Counted from the stretch's first letter, positions 18,452 to 26,830 are shown. The stretch: 32,912 nt of DNA from Rubrivirga sp. (GCA_002729215.1 PBTV01000018.1:7430-40341), one strand, 5' to 3'. Numbers and translations are program-made. Notes: generated by a model not told the origin, from the letters alone.

Positions 18452-20422
18452 TCACAAGCCAGAAGCTTCGCGGATGACCTCCGCGAAGGCTGCGGCTCCC
18501 GAACCCGTCAGGTGCACCCCGTCGGAAACGAAGTAGTCGCTCCTGCCGTCGGACGCGCTCTTCCAGTCGGCGACAACGACGTTGGGGTAATCGGGAGTGA
18601 CCTTCGCGATCACCTTGTTGTTCTGCTTCTCCCACGATCGGGGCACGGAGGCGTTCACGATGACGACGCGCTCGTAGTCGGTCAGGGGATCGAGGATGCC
18701 GCGCAGAATTTTGGCGTTGATGACGCCGTTAGTGGCCGGGTGCACAACAACCACGTTCGCGAGCTTGTCACGGCGGTCCAGTTTCTTGACTCGACCGGTG
18801 AAGCCTCCCGGCATCCGCGACACCTTCGCGTCGACGCGAGCGCCGGGGATGGCGTCCTTGATGGCAGATCGCGCGCCCAGGACCACCGAGTCTCCTATCA
18901 CGCTGACCGGTCCGTTTGCCGCGCGGATTTCCTCGTCGGACAGCACTGGCTCGCCGCTGTCGGTGTCCTGGCTACTGGTGATACCTGGGGCGGTACCTGA
19001 CTCGGTCGATATGCCCACATTTGCACCCGCATCGGCGGCGTCCTGCGCATCCGATGATTCGTCGTCGATTGCCAATTCGAGTGGGCCGCCATCGGCGATA
19101 CCCATGGCTTCGACGACATCGGGAGGAATGGCGTCACGGCCATCCCCGGGGTTCATGATCAAAGCGATGGCGACGGCCGCACCGGCGATGGTGACGATGC
19201 CGGTAGCAATCAGTGTGCCTATGGCTCGCACGCCCAGCGCACCTCCCGAACGGATGGCCGACCAAGCGCGACCAAGCGCGCCCCGCCGAATGGGCATCTC
19301 CACCAAGCGGTAACTGAGTTCGGCGATGACGAGCGTGAGGGCGATGCGCACGACGAACGTGACAGGCTCGCTCCACTCCACGTCGATACCGGGGCGCGTC
19401 ACCATGAATATCGGCCAGTGCCACAGGTAGATGCCGTAGGAGCGTCTGCCGATGTAGCGAAGAATTCCCGTGCCGAGCGCTGGCCCCAAGAAAGAAGCCG
19501 GGTGAGTCACCGCGGCGATCAACGCTGTGGTGAAGAAGGCGAGGGCGAGAAAACCCCCGCGATATAACCACGGCGTGAACTCGCCGACGAAGAGATAGAA
19601 GCCGATAACGGCGGCGAGGGATGCCACGCCAATCCCGGTGATGATGAGTTGGGCTAGGCGTGGAATGTGGGTGCTCAATCGTCCGGGTCTCCACATGGTG
19701 GCCAGCGCTGCACCGACCAAGAGCCCCATGCTGTGCGAATCGGTACCGAAGTACGCGCGGCTGGGGTCTGCATCGACCGGGTAGCCATTGCGGATCGACA
19801 AGACCGCCATCCACACCGTCGACGCGATCGCCAGCACCAGGGCAAGTCGACGAACGAGGGGGCGTCCTCCCGACCGCATCAGCAGGAGGGCGAACGCCGG
19901 CCAGATCAAGTAGAACTGCTCTTCGACGGACAGTGACCACAGGTGCTTCAACAGCGGCGGTCGCCCGACAGACTCGAAGTAGGACTGATCGACGAAGATG
20001 TACCACCAGTTGTTCACGTAGAAGACGGTTGCGAGTGCGTCTTCGCGAAAGGCGCTCAGTGCGTCCTGGTAGACGATGAGAACCGCGAGACCAACCGCGA
20101 TCAGCATTACGGCGACGGCGGGGAGGAGTCGGCGGGCGCGGCCGAGGTAGAACTTGGTGAAATTGACGCGTCCTGAGCGGTCGTACTCCTCAAGTATCAG
20201 CGAGGTGATCAAGAAGCCGCTGATGACGAAGAAGACGTCGACGCCGAGGAAGCCTCCAGGCATCCAGTCGATGCCTGCGTGATAGAGCAGCACCCCGATG
20301 ATGGCCACAGCCCGAAGGCCGTCGAGTCCGGGGAGATAGCCCATCTCACCGAGGGAGCGGCCACGGTCGAGTTTCCACGGCATGTGCTCATCGACGTGCG
20401 ACGACGTCGATGGCGCAGTCAT
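18452..20422 (-). CDS. OafA/YrhL-type membrane acyltransferase with C-terminal SGNH domain
   Basis: 656 residues. The N-terminal acyltransferase-3 domain (about 28-420, ten or more membrane helices) starts with the hallmark YLPGLDGLRAVAIIGVLLYH and GFLGVDVFFVISGFLIT. It also has the conserved SLSVEEQFYLIWP and YGIYLWHWPIF. After a low-complexity Ser/Thr/Asp linker (about 440-495), an extracytoplasmic SGNH esterase-like domain carries GDSVVLGAR and the late SDGVHLTGSG with Asp-His. OatA-like enzymes with this layout O-acetylate cell-wall glycans; the acceptor here is unknown. The gene has its own leaderless promoter, downstream of ccr on the same strand. Confidence 0.93.
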   Translation of the reverse strand: MTAPSTSSHVDEHMPWKLDRGRSLGEMGYLPGLDGLRAVAIIGVLLYHAGIDWMPGGFLGVDVFFVISGFLITSLILEEYDRSGRVNFTKFYLGRARRLLPAVAVMLIAVGLAVLIVYQDALSAFREDALATVFYVNNWWYIFVDQSYFESVGRPPLLKHLWSLSVEEQFYLIWPAFALLLMRSGGRPLVRRLALVLAIASTVWMAVLSIRNGYPVDADPSRAYFGTDSHSMGLLVGAALATMWRPGRLSTHIPRLAQLIITGIGVASLAAVIGFYLFVGEFTPWLYRGGFLALAFFTTALIAAVTHPASFLGPALGTGILRYIGRRSYGIYLWHWPIFMVTRPGIDVEWSEPVTFVVRIALTLVIAELSYRLVEMPIRRGALGRAWSAIRSGGALGVRAIGTLIATGIVTIAGAAVAIALIMNPGDGRDAIPPDVVEAMGIADGGPLELAIDDESSDAQDAADAGANVGISTESGTAPGITSSQDTDSGEPVLSDEEIRAANGPVSVIGDSVVLGARSAIKDAIPGARVDAKVSRMPGGFTGRVKKLDRRDKLANVVVVHPATNGVINAKILRGILDPLTDYERVVIVNASVPRSWEKQNNKVIAKVTPDYPNVVVADWKSASDGRSDYFVSDGVHLTGSGAAAFAEVIREASGL

Positions 20423-20428
20423 TTAGTC

Positions 20429-20434
20429 ATGGTA
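20429..20434 (-). promoter_or_regulatory. Leaderless -10 of the acyltransferase gene
   Basis: TACCAT on the minus strand is followed by GACTAA and the ATG at 20422, a 6-nt gap without SD. It sits in the 38-base gap after ccr, so the acyltransferase can be transcribed separately from ccr. Confidence 0.5.
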
Positions 20435-20460
20435 GGTCAGGTAGGTCGACGGGGGTCGGA

Positions 20461-21810
20461 TCACGAAGCCGTAGCCGACCGGAACCGATCGAGAGCAGGA
20501 CCGACGGACTCACGAAGTGCCGGGTCGGTGACGCCGAGGCCTTCGACGGGAGCCAGGCACAAAATGCCGACTTTCCCCTGGTGCATGTTGCGATGGACCT
20601 CCCACGAAGCCTGGCCGGTCTCGGCCAGCGGCAGGACCTTGGACAGCGTGGGATGGATCATTCCCTTGGCGATCAGTCGGTTCGCCTCGTGTGCTTCCCG
20701 GTAGTTGGCGAAGTGGCTGCCCACGATGCGCTTGAGGTTCATCCACAGATAGCGGTTGTCGTACTCGTGCATGAAGCCGGATGTCGACGCGCACGTCACG
20801 ATGGTGCCGCCTTTACGGGTGACGTAGACACTGGCGCCGAAAGTCTCACGCCCCGGATGCTCGAAGACGATGTCGATGTCGTCTCCGCCCGTGAGCTGCC
20901 TGATCTTCTTACCGAGCCGTTGCCATTCCTTGGGGTCCTGGGTGGTTTCGTCCTTCCAGAACTTGTACCCCTCGGCCGCGCGATCGATGATCAAGTCGGC
21001 TCCCATGGAGCGCACGACCTCGGCCTTGTTCTCGTTGGAAACGACGCACACGGGGATAGCGCCACCGTTTAACGCGTACTGGGTCGCGTAGGAGCCCAAG
21101 CCTCCTGAGGCTCCCCAGATGAGAACGACGTCTCCCTGTTTCATTGCCCCACCGTTGTGAGACACGAGTTGACGGTAGGCCGTGGAGTTGACCAGTCCCG
21201 GGCAGGCCGCTTCCTCCCACGTCAAGTGCTCCGGTTTGGGAAGGAGTTGATTGGCTTTGACGATGGCGAGTTGAGCCAAGCCACCGAAGTTGGTCTCGAA
21301 CCCCCAGATGCGCTGCTCGGGATCCATCATTGTGTCGTTGTGACCGAGGGGAGATTCGAGTTCCACCGACAGGCAGTGGGCGACCACGCGATCGCCCGGC
21401 TTCCACGTATGGACTCCGGGACCGGTCTGAAGAACGACGCCGGAAGCATCAGAGCCCAAGACGTGGTAGTTCCGGTTGTGCCGGGCTGCGTCGGGGTTGC
21501 TCCGGGCATAACGATCGAGGAATCCGAATGTCGAGACGGGCTCGAATATCGAGGACCACACCGTGTTGTAGTTAATGGCCGACGCCATCACCGCGATGAG
21601 GGCTTCGCCTGCTGCGAGCTCGGGCGTAGGAACCTGTTCGATGTGCAGCGACTCACGGGGATCCTTGTCGCGGGATGCTCGACCAGCGAACATCTGCTCG
21701 TCGGACTTGTGAAGCGTGGCGGCGAGGTATGTGTGCGGAATCGGCATGTCACCGATTGAGGAGTCCTGCTCTTCGATGGCACGAACGATCGACTCGAAAT
21801 CCCCGGCCAC
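20461..21810 (-). CDS. ccr: Crotonyl-CoA carboxylase/reductase
   Basis: 449 residues from the GTG at 21810, which has AAGGAG at correct spacing; the ORF to 21840 has no comparable SD. Ccr reductively carboxylates crotonyl-CoA with NADPH and CO2 to ethylmalonyl-CoA, the defining step of the ethylmalonyl-CoA pathway. The fold is medium-chain dehydrogenase/reductase with the NADPH motif GASGGLGSYA. The CO2-pocket residues described for the Kitasatospora setae enzyme (Asn81, Phe170, Glu171, His365) all appear here with an offset of one: N82, F171, E172 and H366 (SHFANY). This distinguishes it from simple enoyl reductases. It works with MeaA, the epimerase and the thiolase in this window. Confidence 0.97.
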   Translation of the reverse strand: MAGDFESIVRAIEEQDSSIGDMPIPHTYLAATLHKSDEQMFAGRASRDKDPRESLHIEQVPTPELAAGEALIAVMASAINYNTVWSSIFEPVSTFGFLDRYARSNPDAARHNRNYHVLGSDASGVVLQTGPGVHTWKPGDRVVAHCLSVELESPLGHNDTMMDPEQRIWGFETNFGGLAQLAIVKANQLLPKPEHLTWEEAACPGLVNSTAYRQLVSHNGGAMKQGDVVLIWGASGGLGSYATQYALNGGAIPVCVVSNENKAEVVRSMGADLIIDRAAEGYKFWKDETTQDPKEWQRLGKKIRQLTGGDDIDIVFEHPGRETFGASVYVTRKGGTIVTCASTSGFMHEYDNRYLWMNLKRIVGSHFANYREAHEANRLIAKGMIHPTLSKVLPLAETGQASWEVHRNMHQGKVGILCLAPVEGLGVTDPALRESVGPALDRFRSATAS

Positions 21811-21874
21811 GCTTGCTCCTTGTACCGTCCTTTGCCGCAAGTCCTGTCATGCAGCGTCATGGACTCGTATGCGT

Positions 21875-21890
21875 CACAGACTTGTCTGTG
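21875..21890. promoter_or_regulatory. 7-2-7 dyad upstream of ccr, candidate operator
   Basis: CACAGAC (21875-21881) and GTCTGTG (21884-21890) are perfect inverted repeats with a 2-base centre. The site lies about 65-80 bases upstream of the ccr start. On the minus strand a possible -35 TTGGCA (21889-21894) overlaps it and a weak -10-like CATACG follows. The geometry fits a dimeric repressor or activator site. The regulator is unknown. Confidence 0.4.
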
Positions 21891-21928
21891 CCAAGGAAAG
21901 GTACCGGGCCTGAGGGTGAACCGAAAGC

Positions 21929-21941
21929 CGAGCCCGGCTCG
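21929..21941. other. GC-rich inverted repeat between small membrane gene and ccr
   Basis: CGAGCC and GGCTCG flank a single C (21929-21941). As RNA it would form a 5-bp stem with a 3-nt loop. It lies just after the stop of the small minus-strand gene at 21959 and could stop or attenuate transcription into ccr. No T-run. Confidence 0.3.
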
Positions 21942-21958
21942 TCGCAGCGGTAGCCGAG

Positions 21959-22168
21959 TTACCCGGCGAGGGAGAGGGCACCGGACGACCAGGCCCACAC
22001 CGCGCCAGCGGTGCCGACGGTCATCAAGATTGCGAGCTTGCGAGCCCGGCGCGCAACGAACAGACCTACCAGGGCAACAACCGCTCCGACGACCACCCAG
22101 GTAGTGGGTTGCTGGCCGATACTGGGGTCGATGGCGACGTCCAGCGGCAACTGGATGCGGGGAAGCAC
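21959..22168 (-). CDS. Small two-helix membrane protein, hypothetical
   Basis: 69 residues with two hydrophobic helices (about 23-40, WVVVGAVVALVGLFVA, and 46-66) separated by the basic turn RRARK, giving a hairpin with both ends outside by the positive-inside rule. I do not recognise a family. It sits between the epimerase and ccr on the same strand. The start, GTG 22168, has no SD; GACAAT lies 7 nt upstream, so a leaderless start is possible. The short length and weak start are reasons for caution. Confidence 0.45.
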   Translation of the reverse strand: MLPRIQLPLDVAIDPSIGQQPTTWVVVGAVVALVGLFVARRARKLAILMTVGTAGAVWAWSSGALSLAG

Positions 22169-22206
22169 ATGAAGAATTGTCTGATACGCAGGCGTGGGGA
22201 AGCGGA

Positions 22207-22629
22207 TTACTCCGCGGCGTGTTGCACCAACTCGATAAGTACGCCGCCAGAGTCCTTCGGGTGGGTGAAGTTGATCCGCGACCCCGCGGTACCGGTCTTC
22301 GGCTCGTCGTACAGCAGTCGAACCCCTGCGGATCGAAGATGATCACTGACCGCGTCGATGTCGGTCACGCTATACGCCATTTGTTGAATTCCTGGACCAC
22401 TGCGGTCGAGGAATCGGCCGATGGGGGAGTCGGCACTGAGCGGAGCGAGAATCTGAATCCACGAATCCGAGTCACCCACGCGCAGCATTGCCTCACGCAC
22501 CCCCTGCTCAGTATTGACTTCTTCGTGGTCGACGGTCATGTGGAAGGCACGAGCGTAGAAAGCAACGGCTTCGTCGAAATCGGCGACCGCTATGCCGACA
22601 TGGTCGATCCGGGTAACCACAGGATGCAT
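22207..22629 (-). CDS. mce: Methylmalonyl-CoA/ethylmalonyl-CoA epimerase
   Basis: 140 residues of the vicinal-oxygen-chelate fold (two beta-alpha-beta-beta-beta units). It inverts the 2-carbon of methylmalonyl- or ethylmalonyl-CoA, providing the isomer used by the mutase. Visible family motifs are RIDHVGIAV (metal ligand His10), EEVNTEQGVREAML, IQILAPL (Gln59) and HPKDSGGVLIELV (Glu133). The third metal position, a His in the Propionibacterium enzyme, lies in GPGIQQMAYSV as Gln here. The start is ATG 22629, divergent from the thiolase gene across 85 bases. In this context it is expected to serve Ccr and MeaA. Confidence 0.93.
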   Translation of the reverse strand: MHPVVTRIDHVGIAVADFDEAVAFYARAFHMTVDHEEVNTEQGVREAMLRVGDSDSWIQILAPLSADSPIGRFLDRSGPGIQQMAYSVTDIDAVSDHLRSAGVRLLYDEPKTGTAGSRINFTHPKDSGGVLIELVQHAAE

Positions 22630-22714
22630 GGGAACTATCGTTGCACGAGCAGGGGTCCAGTGACCGGTGACACCTGCAGGCGGGACCGAATATCGGGAAG
22701 GGTGAGCGGTTGAG

Positions 22715-23914
22715 ATGAGTCTGCGCGATGGAGCGGTTGTTCTTGGTGGAGCACGAACTGCGATGGGCCGACTGCAGGGCTCTTTGTCGTCGCTGTCTGC
22801 GGCTGACCTCGGAGGATTCGCGATCGCCGGTGCGCTCGAGCGCTCGGGAGTTCAGCCGACCGATATTGACTACGTGGTTCTCGGCCAGGTCCTGCAGGCC
22901 GGTTCGGGCCAGAACGCGGCCCGTCAGGCGACGATCGCCGGGGGACTGGGCATGGCGATCCCGGCCCTGACGATCAACAAGGTGTGCCTGTCGGGGCTCG
23001 ACGCGATCGCTCTCGCCGATCAGATGATCCGCGCTGGAGAGTTCGACGCCGTTGTCGCCGGAGGCATGGAGTCGATGTCGCAGGCTCCCCACCTGCTGAT
23101 TGGTTCGCGCGAGGGTAAGAAGTATGGCGACTGGACAATGATCGATGCGCTGGCGTTCGACGGACTCACATGCGCGTTCGACGAATGCGCCATGGGAGAA
23201 GCGACGGAGCGATACAACGACCGCTATGCGTTGACGCGACAAGAGCAGGACGCGGTCGCCGAGGCCTCGCATCGTCGAGCCGCAGCCGCGCAATCGGTCG
23301 GGATCTTGGCCGAGGAAATCACCCCGGTGCGGATTCCCCAGCGCAAGGGCGACGACATCGTCGTCACCGACGACGAAGGGATTCGGGCCGAGACGACCGC
23401 GGAATCTCTGGGACGTCTGCGCCCGGCCTTCGCCCCCGAGGGGACGATCACCGCAGGGAATGCGTCGCAGATTTCAGACGGCGCGGCGGCCCTCGTCGTC
23501 ACCTCACGCGCAGCGGCCGAGCGACTCGAACGGACCCCGATGGCGTTCCTGGGCAGCCATGGAGTTGTCGCCGGGCCCGACCCGTCACTTCACGAACAGC
23601 CGGCGGCGGCGATCGAGGCGGCGTGCGCCAAAGAGGGGATCTCCGTTTCCGACCTCGACCTCGTGGAGATCAATGAAGCATTCGCCGCGGTTGCCGTTGC
23701 CTCGATCAAGCGTCTGGGAATCGATAACTCGCGTCTCAATGTGAACGGTGGCGCAATCGCGCTCGGCCACCCCATCGGAATGTCCGGAGCCCGCCTCGTG
23801 TTGCACCTGATGTACGAGTTGCGTCGTCGAGGTGGAGGAATCGGGGCAGCAGCCCTGTGTGGCGGCGGTGGCCAGGGGGATGCGCTGATTGTCGAAGTGC
23901 CCACCGCGACGTAA
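22715..23914 (+). CDS. Acetyl-CoA C-acetyltransferase (thiolase)
   Basis: 399 residues. Biosynthetic thiolase condenses two acetyl-CoA to acetoacetyl-CoA; the degradative direction is also possible. The nucleophilic Cys91 is in INKVCLSGLDAI, with Leu where most thiolases have Ala. The catalytic His is in GGAIALGHPIGMSGARL and the second Cys in AALCGGGGQGDAL. The N terminus VVLGGARTAMGRLQGSL is standard. The ATG at 22715 gives the full-length N terminus. From memory it corresponds to mycobacterial fadA4, which sits beside an epimerase gene. It probably feeds the ethylmalonyl-CoA pathway here. Confidence 0.94.
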   Translation: MSLRDGAVVLGGARTAMGRLQGSLSSLSAADLGGFAIAGALERSGVQPTDIDYVVLGQVLQAGSGQNAARQATIAGGLGMAIPALTINKVCLSGLDAIALADQMIRAGEFDAVVAGGMESMSQAPHLLIGSREGKKYGDWTMIDALAFDGLTCAFDECAMGEATERYNDRYALTRQEQDAVAEASHRRAAAAQSVGILAEEITPVRIPQRKGDDIVVTDDEGIRAETTAESLGRLRPAFAPEGTITAGNASQISDGAAALVVTSRAAAERLERTPMAFLGSHGVVAGPDPSLHEQPAAAIEAACAKEGISVSDLDLVEINEAFAAVAVASIKRLGIDNSRLNVNGGAIALGHPIGMSGARLVLHLMYELRRRGGGIGAAALCGGGGQGDALIVEVPTAT

Positions 23915-23917
23915 GCG

Positions 23918-23949
23918 TTTCGCGTACCCGCCCAGGCGAGATCGCGAAA
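23918..23949 (+). other. Inverted repeat between thiolase gene and meaB
   Basis: TTTCGCG (23918-23924) and CGCGAAA (23943-23949) are perfect 7-base inverted repeats around 18 bases that contain a small internal CGCC-CA-GGCG stem. It begins three bases after the thiolase stop and lies about 50 bases before meaB. It may be an attenuator, terminator or RNA processing hairpin. Confidence 0.4.
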
Positions 23950-23998
23950 GGATGCCGCAGACACAGACCGCAGCTGAGCCCAAAGGAGACCGAACAGG

Positions 23999-25030
23999 AT
24001 GACCGACGAGGTCGATCGGCTGATGGCCGGAATCGCCGAGCGCAAGGTACGTGACCTTGCGCGCGCGATCACCTTTGTCGAAAACGGGGGGCCGGACGGT
24101 CTCGAGCTCCTCCGGCGGCTTGCGCAACACGCCAGGAGTGACGCTGATCGTCCGCGTAGCCACGTCGTCGGCATCACCGGATCACCGGGGGTGGGCAAGT
24201 CCACGATGACCGCGGCGCTGATTACGGCGTTCCGTGCCCGAGGTCAGTCGGTTGCGGTTGTTGCTGTGGACCCGTCGTCGCCGTTCTCCGGAGGTGCGCT
24301 GCTCGGTGATCGGATCCGCATGCAGTCGCACTCCTCGGATGAGAACGTCTTCATTCGATCGATGGCCTCACGCGGTCACCTCGGCGGACTGGCGGCCGCG
24401 GCCGGACACGTCCTGCGAGTTCTCGACGCCGCCGGATTCGACGTCGTCGTGGTGGAGACGGTGGGTGTGGGCCAATCGGAAGTCGAGGTGGCCGCTGCAG
24501 CGGACACGACCATCGTCATGCTGGCACCGGGAATGGGAGATGGAATCCAGGCGGCAAAAGCCGGAATCTTGGAGATCGGGGATCTGTTCGTGGTGAACAA
24601 GGCCGACCGCGAGGGAGCCCAGACAACGGCCCGGGATCTGCGGCAGATGATCTCGCTTGCGACGAGCCAGCAGACCGCGATAAGCCAGCAGAACGCGAAG
24701 AGCGAAGCAGATGACGTAGTCGAGGCGTGGACGCCGCCGGTGCTCACCGCCATCGCCAGCACCGACACCGGAATCGACGACATCGTGGCTGCGATTGCTG
24801 ATCATCGCGCGTGGGCGGTCGATCACGGTGAACTCGAGCGCCGGCGCATGGCCCGTGCCCGGGAGGAGGTCATTGCGACCGCTGTGGGAATGGTGCGCTC
24901 GCGTATCGAAGCCGCTTCCTCGATGTCAGCTTTCGAGGATTCGGTCAGCGCGGTTGCCCACGGTGAGGTGGATGTACACGGGGCAGCCGAGGCGTTGGTC
25001 CACGAGATGGGGTCAGGCGCAGGGTCTTAA
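23999..25030 (+). CDS. meaB: MeaB-type G-protein chaperone of B12-dependent mutase
   Basis: 343 residues of the ArgK/MeaB P-loop GTPase family. MeaB loads and protects adenosylcobalamin in acyl-CoA mutases, using GTP hydrolysis. Motifs are Walker A GSPGVGKST (61-69), VAVDPSSPFSGGALLGDRIR, the switch region VVVETVGVGQSEVEVA, and the base-recognition NKAD. The start at ATG 23999 has AAAGGAG about ten bases upstream, a leadered start. Its expected client here is MeaA at 10259, although the two genes are 12 kb apart. The C-terminal 80 residues are helical and probably form the dimer arm. Confidence 0.95.
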   Translation: MTDEVDRLMAGIAERKVRDLARAITFVENGGPDGLELLRRLAQHARSDADRPRSHVVGITGSPGVGKSTMTAALITAFRARGQSVAVVAVDPSSPFSGGALLGDRIRMQSHSSDENVFIRSMASRGHLGGLAAAAGHVLRVLDAAGFDVVVVETVGVGQSEVEVAAAADTTIVMLAPGMGDGIQAAKAGILEIGDLFVVNKADREGAQTTARDLRQMISLATSQQTAISQQNAKSEADDVVEAWTPPVLTAIASTDTGIDDIVAAIADHRAWAVDHGELERRRMARAREEVIATAVGMVRSRIEAASSMSAFEDSVSAVAHGEVDVHGAAEALVHEMGSGAGS

Positions 25031-25142
25031 GTCCGTGTCGTACGCCCGAGTTGTAGGCCCGGGTCCCAGGGAGCCGAGCGCTAGCCCTGAGCTGAACCGG
25101 GTATCGACTCCGTGCCGTGGGCCCATGCGCCACAATGGGTGC

Positions 25143-26057
25143 GTGAGCTCTCCTAACTTCGCCGGGGCAGTAGACCTCGGCGCCATCGCGGCGCAGAAAG
25201 ATCAGCAGCGCAAGACGGATGCGGCCGTAGAGGGAGCACCCGCGGGCCTGATCATCGATGCAACCGCGGCCAACTTCCAGGCCGAAGTTATGGATCGATC
25301 CATGACGGTGCCGGTCATCTTGGATCTGTGGGCCACGTGGTGCGAACCCTGCAAGCAGTTATCGCCGCTGTTGGAGCAACTCGCTGCCGAATACGCCGGG
25401 CGGTGGATTCTTGCCAAGGTCGACGTCGATGCAGAACAACAGATCGCTGCGGCTTTCCAAGTCCAATCGATCCCATCGGTTTTCGCCGTCATCGGTGGAC
25501 AAGTGGCACCGCTGTTCCAAGGGGCTCTCCCGGAATCGCAGTTGCGTCAGGCCATCGACAAGGTTCTCGAGATCGCTGCCAGCCAGGGAATCGACGGGGC
25601 AGTGCAGGGCGAGGAGGTCTCCGATGACGTCGACTCCGAACTCGATGCCGGTGATCCGCGCTTCGATGCGGCCGTCGACGCGATAGACGCTGGCGATTGG
25701 CCGGCTGCACGGGCTGCGTACCGAAAGATTCTTGATGAGTCACCGGCCGACAGCGATGCGGCGGCGGGACTGGCGACGGTGGATCTATACGAGCGGACCG
25801 AGGGCCTCGACCCGGTCGCCGCGTTGCAGTCAGCCTCAAGCGGCGAGGATATCGATGCTCAACTCATGGCCGCGGACGTCGAGGCCTTGCAGGGCAACTG
25901 GTCGGCGTGCTTCACCCGCCTCATCGACGCCGTTCGGCAATCCGCGGGTGATGATCGCGAGCGTGCCCGGACCCGGACCGTCGAACTGTTCACGGTTGCG
26001 GGTGACGATCCAGCCGTGGCATCTGCACGAACGGCTCTGGCCAGCGCTCTTTTCTGA
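25143..26057 (+). CDS. Thioredoxin-TPR fusion (CnoX/YbbN-like)
   Basis: 304 residues. A thioredoxin domain spans about 35-150. It has the active site WATWCEPCKQ (C67, C70) and the cis-Pro in QSIPSV. A helical tetratricopeptide-like region follows (about 175-304), including ARAAYRKILDESPADSDAAAGLA. E. coli CnoX lacks a working CxxC and acts as a holdase; here both Cys are present, so redox activity is possible. From memory, mycobacterial Rv1324, next to fadA4, is the counterpart. GTG 25143 is preferred to the longer frame from 24795, which lies on meaB; CACAAT is 6 nt upstream. Confidence 0.9.
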   Translation: MSSPNFAGAVDLGAIAAQKDQQRKTDAAVEGAPAGLIIDATAANFQAEVMDRSMTVPVILDLWATWCEPCKQLSPLLEQLAAEYAGRWILAKVDVDAEQQIAAAFQVQSIPSVFAVIGGQVAPLFQGALPESQLRQAIDKVLEIAASQGIDGAVQGEEVSDDVDSELDAGDPRFDAAVDAIDAGDWPAARAAYRKILDESPADSDAAAGLATVDLYERTEGLDPVAALQSASSGEDIDAQLMAADVEALQGNWSACFTRLIDAVRQSAGDDRERARTRTVELFTVAGDDPAVASARTALASALF

Positions 26058-26102
26058 ACGTACCCAGCTCTCTCGTGTGATGAGAGCTTGTGAGGAGATG
26101 GT

Positions 26103-26795
26103 GTGTGCGGCCGGTATGCGGCAAGTCGAGAAGCGAGTGAACTCGGCGACTGGTGTCGAGTCGAGGAACTTCCGTCAACGGAGCTCGCCCCGCGGTTCAA
26201 TATCACTCCCACATCCGAGGTGTACATCGTTGTCGATGAGGACCGAACGCGACGCCTGACCGTTGCCCGCTGGGGATTGATTCCGTCGTGGTCCTCGGAT
26301 TCCTCACGTGCGAGTCGGATGATCAACGCGCGGTCGGAATCGGTGGCAACGAAGCCTTCCTACCGGGCAGCATTCCGGCGCCGCAGGTGTTTGGTTCCGG
26401 CGGATGGCTATTACGAATGGCGCCCGCCCCCCGAAGGCGCCGGCTCACGGAAACAGCCGTTCTACATCTATCCTCGGAGCGGTGAACCGCTGGCCATGGC
26501 GGGACTGTTCGACGACTGGCAAGGGCCCCATGGGGAGATGCGCACGTGCACGATTCTGACCCAGGCGGCCGTCGGGCCCGTGGCAGACGTTCACGACCGA
26601 ATGCCCGTGGAGGTGCCCAAGTCCTGGTGGGAACGATGGCTGGATCCGCACCTGGAGGATGCACAGGGCACCTTGGAAGCCATCTGCGCGCAGTCTCGAA
26701 ACGGCGTGGAGTCGGGCTCGCGTGACTTTCACCCGGTATCCACGCGTGTCAACGCCCCAGTGAACGACGGTCTGGATCTCATCACCCCGGTTTGA
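26103..26795 (+). CDS. SRAP (HMCES/YedK) abasic-site DNA-protein crosslinking protein
   Basis: 230 residues. SRAP proteins covalently trap abasic sites in single-stranded DNA through Cys2. Here GTG 26103 gives MCGRYA, so Cys2 is exposed once Met is removed. Other conserved parts are APRFNITPTSEV (Asn), RWGLIPSW, MINARSE, CLVPADGYYEWR (the Glu) and VHDRMPVEV (the His), matching the known active-site set. GAGGAG lies about 6-11 bases before the start. It precedes sigR, an arrangement also recalled from mycobacteria (Rv3226c near sigH). Confidence 0.94.
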   Translation: MCGRYAASREASELGDWCRVEELPSTELAPRFNITPTSEVYIVVDEDRTRRLTVARWGLIPSWSSDSSRASRMINARSESVATKPSYRAAFRRRRCLVPADGYYEWRPPPEGAGSRKQPFYIYPRSGEPLAMAGLFDDWQGPHGEMRTCTILTQAAVGPVADVHDRMPVEVPKSWWERWLDPHLEDAQGTLEAICAQSRNGVESGSRDFHPVSTRVNAPVNDGLDLITPV

Positions 26796-26824
26796 GAGCC
26801 CACCCGGTCACCAATGAAGGTGCG

Positions 26825-26830
26825 TAGGCT
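26825..26830 (+). promoter_or_regulatory. Candidate -10 of sigR
   Basis: TAGGCT lies 8 nt before the ATG at 26839, close to leaderless geometry. A SigR-type autoregulatory promoter (GGAAT, about 18 bases, GTT) was looked for by eye in the 200 bases upstream and not found. Confidence 0.35.
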
